DNA of 54,774 nt from Firmicutes bacterium UBA2116 (GCA_002331025.1 DCYG01000041.1:1-54774); one strand, 5' to 3'; numbered from the stretch's first letter, positions 9,128 to 18,206 are shown. Notes: generated by a model not told the origin, from the letters alone. Numbers and translations: made by a program.

Positions 9128-9475
9128 TCATATATTAATAGATTCAGCTTCCTTTCCTATAATCATATCTACCTTTGAAACAAACTCTGCCCACTCTTTC
9201 TTTTTAGCGTATAAATAAGCTTTTCCTTTTTTCGTAATTTTATAGTATTTTCTTACCCTGTTATTTTCCATCTTATAGCTTTTTGAAAAAATCAATTCCT
9301 CTTCTTCAAGGTCATGAAGTATAGGATAAAGAGTGCCTTCCTTAATCACAAAAGTTCCATATGATTTTGACTCCAGTTCCTTAATAATTTCATATCCATA
9401 CTTGTTACCCGTATCTATTATAGCTAAAATCAGCATTCTTGTGTTGCCTCTCATTAAATTATTATCAATCTTCAT
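9128..9475 (-). CDS. PadR family transcriptional regulator
   Basis: A 115-residue winged-helix repressor. It shows the family signature: L-A-I-I-D-x-G-N-x-Y-G-Y-E-I in helix 1-2, F-V-I-K-E-G-T-L-Y-P-I-L-H-D-L-E in the recognition region and V-R-K-Y-Y-K-I-T-x-K-G-K near residues 72-82. The ligand cannot be told from sequence. A long perfect inverted repeat lies across its own promoter, consistent with autorepression. The downstream DUF5673-like gene is a possible second target. Confidence 0.92.
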   Translation of the reverse strand: MKIDNNLMRGNTRMLILAIIDTGNKYGYEIIKELESKSYGTFVIKEGTLYPILHDLEEEELIFSKSYKMENNRVRKYYKITKKGKAYLYAKKKEWAEFVSKVDMIIGKEAESINI

Positions 9476-9511
9476 CCCTTCCTCCTGATAGTAAAATAAT
9501 CAATCCGCCTT

Positions 9512-9563
9512 ATACATATGTTATCTATGCTTATATCTTACATAGATAACATATGTATGTCAA
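9512..9563 (-). promoter_or_regulatory. padR promoter overlapped by an 18-bp inverted repeat
   Basis: Minus-strand TTGACA (9558-9563), 17-bp spacer and TAAGAT (9535-9540). Perfect 18-bp inverted-repeat arms occupy 9512-9529 and 9541-9558 around an 11-base loop. One arm fills the -35/-10 spacer and the other lies just downstream of the -10. Each arm itself contains the palindrome ACATATGT. This is a strong candidate for the PadR operator. Confidence 0.8.
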
Positions 9564-9663
9564 TACTTTTGGTTAAAAAAATATCAGGGAAATCGTATTT
9601 GTACTTTTCAAAATATGTCAAACTTATATCTAATGTTTAGTTTAAATGTTTTATTTTATGCTG

Positions 9664-9701
9664 TTGTGTTTAATATGCAATGTTTGTTATATTATTATCA
9701 A
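9664..9701 (+). promoter_or_regulatory. Hydrogenase operon promoter with Rex-like operator
   Basis: TTGTTATATTATTATCAA at 9684-9701 matches 12 of 14 fixed positions of the clostridial Rex consensus (TTGTTAA-N4-TTAACAA). It overlaps a plausible -10 (TATATT at 9688-9693) that pairs with a TTGTGT -35 at 9664-9669. Rex releases DNA at high NADH, which would couple hydrogenase synthesis to reducing power. The site was read by eye, not scored. Confidence 0.55.
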
Positions 9702-9735
9702 ATGATGTAGAATACCTTAGGAGAGGGAGGATGTT

Positions 9736-10212
9736 ATGTTATCAGCAGTAAAAGAAAAGGTGGACAGCATATTAACTAATCATAAATATGAAAAAAAAGA
9801 ACTTATCACAATTATTCAGGAAATTCAAAAAGAGTACAATTATTTACCCGAAGATGCCTTGACTTACTTGGCCGATTGTCTGGATATCAGTCATTCAAAA
9901 ATCTATGGTGTTGCCACCTTCTACGAAAACTTCTCACTTGAAGCAAAAGGCAAAAATATTATCAAAATTTGTGACGGTACGGCTTGCCATGTGAGAAAAT
10001 CAGTTCCTATTCTTAATGCAATCTATAAAGAACTTGGATTATCTGACAAGAAAAAAACTACGGATGATTTATTGTTTACGGTTGAAACAGTTTCATGCTT
10101 AGGAGCATGCGGATTAGCCCCTGTTATTACAATAAATGACCATGTTCATCCTAAAATGACGCCTGAATCTACTATTGAGCTTTTAAAGACAATGAAAAGG
10201 GAGGAAGAATAA
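9736..10212 (+). CDS. hydC: Bifurcating [FeFe]-hydrogenase NuoE-like subunit (HydC/HndA)
   Basis: A 158-residue thioredoxin-fold [2Fe-2S] protein of the NuoE family. Ligand cysteines appear as C-D-G-T-A-C-H and C-L-G-A-C-G. An N-terminal helical domain has Y-N-Y-L-P-E-D-A and the family G-V-A-T-F-Y-E-N-F. Its stop overlaps the next start by one base (TAATG). Followed directly by NuoF-like and hydrogenase subunits, it forms an NAD-linked, probably electron-bifurcating soluble hydrogenase with ferredoxin as second partner. GAGAGGGAGG upstream is a strong ribosome site. Confidence 0.92.
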   Translation: MLSAVKEKVDSILTNHKYEKKELITIIQEIQKEYNYLPEDALTYLADCLDISHSKIYGVATFYENFSLEAKGKNIIKICDGTACHVRKSVPILNAIYKELGLSDKKKTTDDLLFTVETVSCLGACGLAPVITINDHVHPKMTPESTIELLKTMKREEE

Positions 10213-12095
10213 TGTTTGTAAAATCATATTACGATTTATCATCATATGCGGATACTTTTAAAAACTCCTTAGACAAGCAGAAGGTTAAAGTATTGGTATG
10301 TGCCGGTACCGGCTGTGTTGCAAGCGGTTCCCTGAAATTGTATAACGAATTTGTAAGATTGATTAAAGAGAACGGAGTTTTATGCGATGTTGATTTACTG
10401 AAGGAAAAAGAAGGGATCAGCGTCAAAAAAAGCGGATGTCACGGCTTTTGTGAAGCAGGTCCATTAGTACGAATTGAACCCTACAACTATTTATACCTAA
10501 GAGTTAAATTGGAGGACTGCGAAGATATATTCAATCACACCATCTTAAAAGGCGAACCGATTGAAAGGTTAATGTATAAGGACGGCGACAAGATATATAA
10601 AACACAAGAGGAAATACCTTTTTATCAGAAACAAACGAGATTGGTGCTGGAAAACTGCGGTCATATGGATGCTGAAAATATTCAGGAATATATAGGCAGA
10701 GGCGGATATATGGCTCTTTCTAAAATACTGAGCTCCAACGCTATGGAGCCAAAAGAAGTATGTAAGCTGATACAGGATTCCGGACTTAAAGGAAGAGGCG
10801 GCGGCGGTTATCTCGCAGGAAAGAAATGGAGTCAGGTTTTATCACAGGATAATCCCACCAAGTATGTAGTATGTAATGGTGACGAAGGAGACCCGGGTGC
10901 TTTTATGGACAGAAGCATCATGGAAGGTGACCCTCACAAGATTATAGAAGGTATGATAATTGCCGGATACGCAACCGGAGCTCATTCAGGTTATATATAT
11001 GTCAGAGCGGAATATCCTTTGGCAGTTGAGCGATTGAAAATAGCCATCAATCAGGCTGAAAATGTCGGATTGTTAGGAAAAAATATATTAAATTCAGGAT
11101 TTGATTTTGATCTTCGAATCAATAAGGGAGCCGGTGCATTTGTTTGCGGAGAAGGAAGTGCTCTTACAGCTTCTATCGAAGGTGAAAGAGGAATGCCGAG
11201 AGTAAAGCCCCCAAGGACTGTAGAGCAAGGATTGTTTGCATGCCCGACGGTTCTAAATAACGTAGAGACCTTTGCCAACGTTCCTTTAATAATTAACATA
11301 GGCGCTGATGAGTATAAAAAATACGGAACTAAAGACAGTCCCGGAACTAAAGCATTTGCGCTTACCGGTAATGTTGTTAACACCGGTCTTATTGAAGTTC
11401 CAATGGGAACAACAATTCGACAAGTTATATTTGATATAGGAGGCGGTATTCCTGACGGCAAAAAATTTAAAGCAGTCCAGATAGGCGGACCTTCCGGAGG
11501 GTGTTTAACATTTGATGAAAAACATTTAGATATACCGCTCAGCTTTGACTCATTAAAGAAAGTTGGAGCAATGATCGGTTCAGGCGGCATGGTTGTCATG
11601 AACGAAGATACATGCATGGTAGAGGTTGCAAGATTTTTTATGAACTTTACTCAAAGAGAATCCTGCGGTAAATGCATACCTTGCAGAGAAGGCACTAAGA
11701 GAATGCTTGAAATATTGGAAAAAATAATAAACGGAAGCGGTACTCTTGAAGATTTGTCATTATTAAAAGAAATTGCCGACACTGTTAAAAATACATCCCT
11801 TTGCGGTTTGGGCAAGACTGCGGCCAATCCGATATTAAGCACATTAGAGTATTTTTATGACGAATACCTTGCTCACGTTGTGGACAAAAAATGTCCGTCT
11901 AAGCAATGTACCGAATTGATGGTACTGAAAATTGATGAAGAATTATGCAAGGGCTGCTCGAAATGTGCAAGAAACTGTCCTGTTAATGCCATAACCGGAA
12001 AAGTAAAGGAACCTTACATTATAGACACCGCAAAATGTATTAAATGCGGCGCATGTATAGAAGCTTGTGCCTTTAAAGCAATTAAGGAGGTATAG
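10212..12095 (+). CDS. hydB: Bifurcating [FeFe]-hydrogenase NuoF-like flavoprotein (HydB/HndC)
   Basis: The 627-residue flavin subunit that oxidises or reduces NAD(H). Domains in order: an N-terminal thioredoxin-like [2Fe-2S] domain (about 1-115; CAGTGC and CHGFCEAGP cysteines), the FMN/NADH core with the Gly-rich GRGGGGY starting at 194, an SLBB domain, and the [4Fe-4S] site with C485, C488 and C491. The C-terminus adds two ferredoxin clusters (CKGCSKCARNC and CIKCGACIEAC). This N- and C-terminal extension is typical of HydB/HndC and separates it from plain NuoF. It lies 2 bases upstream of hydA. Confidence 0.95.
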   Translation: MFVKSYYDLSSYADTFKNSLDKQKVKVLVCAGTGCVASGSLKLYNEFVRLIKENGVLCDVDLLKEKEGISVKKSGCHGFCEAGPLVRIEPYNYLYLRVKLEDCEDIFNHTILKGEPIERLMYKDGDKIYKTQEEIPFYQKQTRLVLENCGHMDAENIQEYIGRGGYMALSKILSSNAMEPKEVCKLIQDSGLKGRGGGGYLAGKKWSQVLSQDNPTKYVVCNGDEGDPGAFMDRSIMEGDPHKIIEGMIIAGYATGAHSGYIYVRAEYPLAVERLKIAINQAENVGLLGKNILNSGFDFDLRINKGAGAFVCGEGSALTASIEGERGMPRVKPPRTVEQGLFACPTVLNNVETFANVPLIINIGADEYKKYGTKDSPGTKAFALTGNVVNTGLIEVPMGTTIRQVIFDIGGGIPDGKKFKAVQIGGPSGGCLTFDEKHLDIPLSFDSLKKVGAMIGSGGMVVMNEDTCMVEVARFFMNFTQRESCGKCIPCREGTKRMLEILEKIINGSGTLEDLSLLKEIADTVKNTSLCGLGKTAANPILSTLEYFYDEYLAHVVDKKCPSKQCTELMVLKIDEELCKGCSKCARNCPVNAITGKVKEPYIIDTAKCIKCGACIEACAFKAIKEV

Positions 12096-12097
12096 CA

Positions 12098-13789
12098 ATG
12101 AGCGGAATAATGATTATAGATGGAATGAAGGTACAATTTAATAGCCAAAAGAATATTTTAAGTCTTATACGGGACTCCGGTATTGATCTGCCTACATTTT
12201 GCTACCATTCAGAGCTAAGTATTTATGGTGCCTGCAGAATGTGTTCCGTAGAAACCTCCAAAGGAGAGATTATAGCAACCTGTTCTGAAAAACCCAGGGA
12301 CGGATTGGAAATATATACAAATTCACCAAGAATCAGAAAATACAGAAAAATGATATTGGAGCTTTTATTAGCTAACCACGATAAGGATTGCACCTCATGT
12401 GAGCGTACAGGTAAGTGTCAACTTCAAAAATTAGCTAAACGATATGGATTAGGAGTTAACAGATTTACTCAGTTGGCTCAGGATAACGAGGTTGATGACT
12501 CAAGTCCAAGCATAATCAGAAATCCGAATAAATGCATTAAATGCGGTGACTGTGTCATGGTTTGCGAGGAAGTACAGGGTGTCGGCGCACTCGGTTTCGT
12601 TAACAGGGGATCTGAGGTAATAATAAAGCCTGCATTTAACAAGTCCTTAGCCGAAACTAACTGCATAAATTGCGGTCAATGTCGTATGGTCTGCCCTACG
12701 GGAGCCATTATAATTAAAAATGAAACAGAAAGACTATGGGATGCGCTATATGACAAGAGTAAAAGAGTTATTGCACAAATTGCTCCTGCAGTCAGGGTTG
12801 CATTAGGTGAAGAATTCGGTAAAAAACCCGGAGAGGTTACAACAGGAAAAATTGTAGCAATCTTAAAAAAGCTTGGAGTTGAAGAAGTTTTCGACACATC
12901 ACTTTCAGCAGACTTAACAGTCGTTGAGGAAAGCAATGAATTTTTGAAAAGATATAACAATGGTGAAAATCTGCCCCTATTTACTTCATGTTGCCCGGGG
13001 TGGGTAAAGTTTGCAGAAAACAAATATCCTGAGCTTAAGAAAAATATATCCTCATGCAAATCTCCTCAGCAAATGTTTGGTACAGTTTTAAGAGAGGCAT
13101 ACAAAGAAAAGGATTCAGAGGATTTAAGAGACACATATATTTTATCAATAATGCCGTGTACGGCTAAAAAAGCCGAGGCAGCAAGACCGGAGTTTTCTCA
13201 TGACGGAGTCAGAGAGGTTGATTTAGTATTAACTACACAAGAATTATCTATTATGATAAAGGAAATAGGAATTAAATTTGACGAGGTAGAAGAAGAGTCT
13301 ATGGATATGCCTTTTGGAACCGGCTCGGGAGCAGGCGTTATATTCGGAACAACCGGCGGCGTAACTGAGGCAGTTTTACGAAGGGTATTGAAAAATAAAT
13401 TTGATAAGGAAGACTGTAATATTATCTTCAATAGCGTGAGAGGTTTAGAATCCGTTAAAGAAGCAATTGTAAACATCGATGGAAATGAAATAAAAATCGC
13501 TGTCGTACACGGCTTGAAGCATGCGGATAATCTTATAAAGCAAATCAAAAGCGGCGAAAAAAAATATGATTTAATAGAAGTTATGGCATGCAACGGAGGA
13601 TGTGTCGCAGGAGGCGGTCAACCGCAGCCTAAAATGATAACAAGAGAAACAAGAGCACTGAGGTCCAAGGGCCTGTATGATATAGATAAAACAAATCAGT
13701 TAAAGGATGCCGAAGATAACTATATCGTTAAAAATATTTATAACGGGCTTTTGAAAAATAAAACACATATTTTGCATACTAACCATTAA
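12098..13789 (+). CDS. hydA: [FeFe]-hydrogenase catalytic subunit (HydA/HndD)
   Basis: The H2-producing or H2-oxidising subunit. The 563-residue protein has a plant-type [2Fe-2S] domain (C-Y-H-S and GACRMC), a His-Cys3 [4Fe-4S] site (H-D-K-D-C-T-S-C-E-R-T-G-K-C) and two [4Fe-4S] clusters (CIKCGDCVMVC, CINCGQCRMVC). The H-cluster motifs are L1 TSCCPGW (from 296), L2 MPCTAKK (from 352) and L3 MACNGGCVAGG (from 496). The small C-terminal domain is also present. All H-cluster cysteines (298, 354, 498, 502) are intact, so this is a group A hydrogenase. The maturases HydE, HydF and HydG are not in the window. It is the last gene before a terminator. Confidence 0.96.
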   Translation: MSGIMIIDGMKVQFNSQKNILSLIRDSGIDLPTFCYHSELSIYGACRMCSVETSKGEIIATCSEKPRDGLEIYTNSPRIRKYRKMILELLLANHDKDCTSCERTGKCQLQKLAKRYGLGVNRFTQLAQDNEVDDSSPSIIRNPNKCIKCGDCVMVCEEVQGVGALGFVNRGSEVIIKPAFNKSLAETNCINCGQCRMVCPTGAIIIKNETERLWDALYDKSKRVIAQIAPAVRVALGEEFGKKPGEVTTGKIVAILKKLGVEEVFDTSLSADLTVVEESNEFLKRYNNGENLPLFTSCCPGWVKFAENKYPELKKNISSCKSPQQMFGTVLREAYKEKDSEDLRDTYILSIMPCTAKKAEAARPEFSHDGVREVDLVLTTQELSIMIKEIGIKFDEVEEESMDMPFGTGSGAGVIFGTTGGVTEAVLRRVLKNKFDKEDCNIIFNSVRGLESVKEAIVNIDGNEIKIAVVHGLKHADNLIKQIKSGEKKYDLIEVMACNGGCVAGGGQPQPKMITRETRALRSKGLYDIDKTNQLKDAEDNYIVKNIYNGLLKNKTHILHTNH

Positions 13790-13800
13790 CCTACCATAAT

Positions 13801-13846
13801 AAAAGAGAACTATCTCAACGGCAGAGAGATTAGTTCTCTTTTTTTC
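13801..13846 (+). terminator. Terminator of the hydrogenase operon
   Basis: A 16-17 bp stem with one bulged A (AAAAGAGAACTA-TCTC against GAGATTAGTTCTCTTTT) followed by at least seven T. It ends the hydCBA transcript just before the convergent XRE-cupin gene. Confidence 0.88.
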
Positions 13847-13855
13847 CTTTTTATT

Positions 13856-14395
13856 TTAAAAGCTTGGAGGTACCATGGCCCATACTGACACAGATGGCAC
13901 ACTCCCTATATTTATATATTTATGAGGTATTGTACTGTCAAGATAAATGCTGTCACCTTCTTCAAGGTCATAAATTTTATCTCCCGATAAAATTCTCAGG
14001 CTTCCCTTGATAACTACGCCGCACTCTTCTCCGTCATGACTTATATAATCACCTATATTGTTGTCACCGGGTTCAATTTCTATCCATAACATTTCAATTT
14101 GATTTTTGAGATTTGGACATAAAAGTTCATAGATTCTGCTGGCGTCTTTCATCAATATTTTTTTTCTTTCATTTTTCCTGACTACTTGATTAAAATCGTC
14201 ATATTCATCAAAAAAATAATTCATAGTAACATTTAATGCTTTTGAAATCTTCCACAACGATGCAACTGACGGTCCTGTTAAATCTCTCTCAATCTGGCTT
14301 ATTAAGCCTTTGCTCAGACCGGTCATAGTTGCTAACTGCTCTATGCTTATCTTTTGTTTTAATCTTAATGACCTGATCTTATCCCCTAACTGCAT
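13856..14395 (-). CDS. XRE family regulator with C-terminal cupin sensor
   Basis: A 179-residue regulator with a HTH_3 domain (about 4-60, L-S-K-G-L-I-S-Q-I-E-R recognition helix) and a cupin_2 domain (about 105-175, with H-D-G-E-E-C-G and the late I-P-H-K-Y-I-N). The architecture is that of PuuR/MqsA-neighbour-type small-molecule sensors. I placed the start at 14395 because AAAGGAG lies upstream; an in-frame ATG at 14524 lies inside the permease gene and adds a non-homologous hydrophobic stretch. It follows two ABC genes by about 100 bases and may regulate that transporter. The ligand is unknown. Confidence 0.85.
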   Translation of the reverse strand: MQLGDKIRSLRLKQKISIEQLATMTGLSKGLISQIERDLTGPSVASLWKISKALNVTMNYFFDEYDDFNQVVRKNERKKILMKDASRIYELLCPNLKNQIEMLWIEIEPGDNNIGDYISHDGEECGVVIKGSLRILSGDKIYDLEEGDSIYLDSTIPHKYINIGSVPSVSVWAMVPPSF

Positions 14396-14493
14396 ATCCT
14401 TCTCCTTTGTTCTTCTATGCCTCTGTTCTATATCATAAAATATTTTCAACAAATTAATTATTAGAAATATTATACAACAAAGAAAACGATTCT

Positions 14494-15312
14494 TCAATAC
14501 TTTATTACAATTTTCTCCAACCATGATGCAAAAAAATACATAATTGCTGCAACGACTCCCAAAACAAATACACCCATCATAACTAAATCAAGCTTAAATG
14601 TCTGGCTTCCGTAAAGTATCAGGTAACCGATACCTGCCTTTGAAACCAAAAACTCACCTACTATAACACCGATCCATGACAGGCCTATATTGACTCTGAT
14701 AACGCTCAAAATATTAGGAATATTTGAAGGAATCACAACCTTGTTTAATACCTGAAATTTATTGGCACCCATAGTTTTTAAAAGTACTATTTTATCTTTT
14801 TCTACATTTATAAATCCCGTATATAATGTCATGGTCGTAACTATTACAGATATTGAAGCAGCTGTAGCCACTATTCCCGAAAATCCCATACCTGCCCACA
14901 AAATAATAATGGGAGCTAGGGCAGTTTTCGGCAGGCTGTTTAAAATAACAATGTATGGGTCCATTATACGAGCCAATCTTCTAAACCACCATAATAAGAT
15001 TGCTGTCAACAATCCCAATATTGTTCCTACAAAAAAACCGGCTATTGTTTCCATGGTAGATATAGATAAGTGCTTTATTAAACTTCCGTCCTCTATAAAC
15101 CTGACAATTAATTTATATATTGCACCGGGGCTGCTTGTCAAAAATACATCTATATGTTTATATCTGGCAGCCCATTCCCATATGGCAATAAAAAAAACAA
15201 AAACCAATATTTGAGTAATTCTGATAAAATAATTTTCTCTCTTTATTGATTTTAAATAATCGGAATGTTCCTTAGAAATATTAAAATCATTTTTATTCTT
15301 TTTCTCCCACAT
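14494..15312 (-). CDS. ABC transporter permease (SsuC/TauC/ThiX type)
   Basis: A 272-residue inner-membrane permease of the BPD_transp_1 family, with about six helices. The EAA-type cytoplasmic loop reads T-M-G-A-N-K-F-Q-V-L-N-K-V-V-I-P-S-N-I-P. Its closest relatives by pattern are the nitrate/sulfonate/taurine/HMP-precursor permeases. It overlaps the upstream ATPase by 20 bases. No substrate-binding protein lies next to it, so the substrate is not identified and the binding protein is presumably encoded elsewhere. Confidence 0.88.
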   Translation of the reverse strand: MWEKKNKNDFNISKEHSDYLKSIKRENYFIRITQILVFVFFIAIWEWAARYKHIDVFLTSSPGAIYKLIVRFIEDGSLIKHLSISTMETIAGFFVGTILGLLTAILLWWFRRLARIMDPYIVILNSLPKTALAPIIILWAGMGFSGIVATAASISVIVTTMTLYTGFINVEKDKIVLLKTMGANKFQVLNKVVIPSNIPNILSVIRVNIGLSWIGVIVGEFLVSKAGIGYLILYGSQTFKLDLVMMGVFVLGVVAAIMYFFASWLEKIVIKY

Positions 15313-16051
15313 CCAAATCCCTCCATATCTGTCTGAAATATTCTCCGAATTCTAAAGTATTTCTGCAATTCATAGGAGTTCTGTCATCCTGACACTCTTT
15401 AAACTCGATGATGTATTCTTTTTTAATTTTTGCAGGCCTCTCTGTAAATACAATAACCCTGTCAGAAATACTTACCGCTTCGGGAATATCGTGAGTTACC
15501 AATACAGTAGATATTTTTTCTCTTCTTAATATCTGACCAACTTCATTTCCTACAGATAGACGAGTCTGATAGTCTAATGCAGAAAACGGCTCATCTAAAA
15601 GCAATAAGTCTGGCTCTATGGCTAAAGTACGCACTAAAGCGGCACGTTGCCTCATCCCACCTGAAAGCTGGCTTGGGTAATGATTTCTGAAATTGTAAAG
15701 TTCATATTTTTTCAGCATATCGATAACCTTTGCTTTGTTTTCCTCTGTAACTGCATTTTTTACTTCTAAACCTAAAAGACAGTTCTTAAAAATATTTCTC
15801 CACTCATAAAGCTGATCCTTTTGAAACATAAAACCTATACTGTTAGTATTAACTATAACCTCACCCTCTGAAGGCTTTTCAAGTTTGCCTATTAAATTTA
15901 AAACGGTTGATTTACCTGAGCCAGAAGGTCCTACTATAGATACAATCTCACCTTTTTTAACTTTCATGGACAAATTATCAATTGCCTTTGTTTCGTGATT
16001 TATTGTATGAAATCTTTTAGAGATATTTTTTAATTCGCAAATATATTCCAT
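15293..16051 (-). CDS. ABC transporter ATP-binding protein (SsuB/TauB type)
   Basis: A 252-residue ATPase with Walker A GPSGSGKS, a Q-loop in F-M-F-Q-K-D, signature LSGGM-R-Q-R, Walker B L-L-L-L-D-E-P and the H-loop V-T-H-D-I. The variant LSGGMRQR is typical of the nitrate/sulfonate/taurine family. The start at 16051 has GGAGGTAATA just upstream; the ATG at 16075 does not. It is the first gene of a two-component ABC cassette followed by an XRE-cupin regulator. Confidence 0.9.
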   Translation of the reverse strand: MEYICELKNISKRFHTINHETKAIDNLSMKVKKGEIVSIVGPSGSGKSTVLNLIGKLEKPSEGEVIVNTNSIGFMFQKDQLYEWRNIFKNCLLGLEVKNAVTEENKAKVIDMLKKYELYNFRNHYPSQLSGGMRQRAALVRTLAIEPDLLLLDEPFSALDYQTRLSVGNEVGQILRREKISTVLVTHDIPEAVSISDRVIVFTERPAKIKKEYIIEFKECQDDRTPMNCRNTLEFGEYFRQIWRDLDVGEKE

Positions 16052-16075
16052 TATTACCTCCGACAGATGATGCAA

Positions 16076-16562
16076 AAGCTATTTATATTATGTTATTCAA
16101 AATCAATAAATAAGTTAATGGAATATTAAATTTTTTGTCATTCTGAACGCAGAGAAAATAATCTTATTATTTTTAGTAAAATTAAATAATAAAATTTGCA
16201 TAATCTGAAAAACTATAAAAAAGGTGGTGATATTGTGATAATTATTGATAAGCTGGTTAATAAATTGAAAATGAAAAATTCAACTAAAGAAAATCCAGGA
16301 AATGTTTATATACCAAATGAGTTTGAAGTGGAAGAAAGAAAAAAAGACGTAGATGCAAATGAGAAGTAACAAACAAATGAGATCAAAAAAATAGAACTAG
16401 GGTCACCTAGCTCAAACAATAATCAAACAAATATATAATAAATAGAGGGGGAATTTTTACATGTCATTATACATACAAAGTTCTATTCTTTTCAACAAGT
16501 TTATTGTTAATATTTTGTAATATTTTGTACAATCCAAATGACAGTAAAAACTTCCCTTTTAT
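16076..16562. other. Intergenic region with one probable small ORF and a repeat fragment
   Basis: Besides the small ORF listed separately at 16235-16369, the gap contains GTCATTCTGAACGCAGAGAA at 16137-16156, resembling the fragment at 3169, and a short hairpin CTAGG-GTCA-CCTAG near 16398. A second tiny ORF (16461-16520, 19 codons plus stop) has GAGGGGG upstream but no other support. No tRNA or recognised riboswitch was seen. Confidence 0.45.
16235..16369 (+). CDS. Possible small protein, 44 residues, GTG start
   Basis: A 44-codon frame beginning with GTG eight bases after AAGGTGGTGA, a good ribosome site. The translation starts (M)IIIDKLVNKLKMK and ends in a very charged tail rich in Glu, Lys and Asp. 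It lies alone between divergent or unrelated genes and has no obvious terminator. I recognise no family. The good ribosome site and non-random amphipathic start support it, but its short length means it could be chance. Confidence 0.4.
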   Translation: MIIIDKLVNKLKMKNSTKENPGNVYIPNEFEVEERKKDVDANEK

Positions 16563-18206
16563 CTATTTTATGATATTTTCTATTCTTCTTCTTACTTTTT
16601 CTTCACCCATAATTTGCTGAAGCTCCCATACGTCCGGTGATGAGCTTCTTCCCACTATTGCCAATCTTATAACTGAGCTGACATCTCCCACATGACCCTT
16701 ATACATATCCGGATTTTTCTTATAATCCTTAGGTTTAGCGGCATATCCGTTCTCATGTGATATTACCCTTATTTTGTCAAACCACTGACTTTGGTCATCA
16801 TTGTGATCATAGGTCTGTAAATACAGCTTAAGCAATTTTTTCGCTTCTTCGTCATTTATATTTTCAGGATAGCTGTCAACTATTTTAAAGTGTTTATCAA
16901 AGAAATAGCTTATAAAATCAAATATTTGTTCACAGTACATCAGATCCTTACGAGGTTTATCCCCATCTCTTCCCACTGACAACAGTTTAATTACTTCTTC
17001 CTTGTTATTTTCTAAGATTTCCGTAATTTCAGGCTTATGTCCCTTTGCCCAATTCAACAAAAATTCATATATTTCATCTTCAGGTATTTTCAATAAAACA
17101 TCCTTGCTGATATTATTTAATTTATCCAAGTCAAACAATGCACCTGAATTGCTCATCTTATCCAAAGTAAATTTAAAATCATCTGTCGGACTGTCAGGAT
17201 TTTCTATTCTCCACTCTTCATAATTGGAATTTAAAATGGTTAATAAATATTCTCTGACTGCTGCAGGATGGTATCCTAAATCCATATAATATCCAAGCCC
17301 TAATTCAGGGTCTTTTCTTTTTGAAAGCTTTCTTTTAGATCCGTTATCCATTTTCATCAAATGTGCTGTATGGCAGTATACAGGATGCTTCCAGCCAATA
17401 GCTTTGAATATTTCATAGTGTATGGGCAATGTAGAAAGCCATTCTTCCCCTCTTATAACATGGGTAACTCTCATAAAATGATCATCAACAACATGAGCAA
17501 AATGATACGTAGGTATACCGTTAGTTTTTAATATTACTACATCCTGATAATTTTCATGAATTGAAAGCTTTCCCCTTATGGCATCTTCAATTTCAAAGGT
17601 ACCTTCTTCTGTTCCGTTTGATTTGAATCGGATTACAAATTCATCACCATTATCCAGATGTTTTTGAACCCCTTCCAAGCTTAGGCTTCTGTCCTTTGCC
17701 CATTTCCCGTAATATCCTGTATTTACATTTACCTCAGCCTGTTGCTTCCTTATTTCTTCCAGCTCTTCTTCCGTACAAAAGCATGGATATGCGCTGCCCT
17801 GCTCAACTAAATATTTAGCAACACACTGGTAAATCGGTCCCCTATTACTTTGATAATATGGACCATAGATTCCTTTTTCTCCGTCTAACAATGCACCCTC
17901 GTCAAAATTTAATCCGAAATATTTCAAGGATGATATTATTGTTTCAACAGCTCCTTCAACCTTTCTTTTTTCGTCAGTATCCTCTATACGAAGCATGAAC
18001 ACTCCGTCGCTTTGATGTGCTAAACGCTCATCAACGAATGCCCCGTACAAATTCCCTAAGTGGATAAATCCGGTAGGACTAGGTGCCAGCCTTGTAACCC
18101 TTGCTCCTTCAGGTAAGTTTCTTTCAGGGAAAATATCATTTTCATAATATGTAACAGTTTCTTTTATATCTGGAAATAACATTTCAGCAAGTTTCTTATA
18201 ATCCAT
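16563..18206 (-). CDS. gltX: Glutamyl-tRNA synthetase
   Basis: Class I synthetase charging tRNA-Glu. The 547-residue product carries the HIGH-type motif in APSPTGFIHLGNLYG and the KMSKS-equivalent K-L-S-K-R-K. A C-F-C-T-E-E segment lies in the insertion after the first half of the Rossmann fold. It is longer than the roughly 490-residue bacterial norm, with a helical C-terminal extension, as in other Clostridia. A tRNA-Glu gene lies about 110 bases upstream on the same strand, so the pair may be co-transcribed. No amidotransferase genes are nearby. Confidence 0.95.
   Translation of the reverse strand: MDYKKLAEMLFPDIKETVTYYENDIFPERNLPEGARVTRLAPSPTGFIHLGNLYGAFVDERLAHQSDGVFMLRIEDTDEKRKVEGAVETIISSLKYFGLNFDEGALLDGEKGIYGPYYQSNRGPIYQCVAKYLVEQGSAYPCFCTEEELEEIRKQQAEVNVNTGYYGKWAKDRSLSLEGVQKHLDNGDEFVIRFKSNGTEEGTFEIEDAIRGKLSIHENYQDVVILKTNGIPTYHFAHVVDDHFMRVTHVIRGEEWLSTLPIHYEIFKAIGWKHPVYCHTAHLMKMDNGSKRKLSKRKDPELGLGYYMDLGYHPAAVREYLLTILNSNYEEWRIENPDSPTDDFKFTLDKMSNSGALFDLDKLNNISKDVLLKIPEDEIYEFLLNWAKGHKPEITEILENNKEEVIKLLSVGRDGDKPRKDLMYCEQIFDFISYFFDKHFKIVDSYPENINDEEAKKLLKLYLQTYDHNDDQSQWFDKIRVISHENGYAAKPKDYKKNPDMYKGHVGDVSSVIRLAIVGRSSSPDVWELQQIMGEEKVRRRIENIIK

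Noticed and set aside
16461..16520. A 19-codon ORF after GAGGGGG
   Set aside because: Too short and hydrophobic without a gene downstream on that strand for a leader peptide; kept only as a note.
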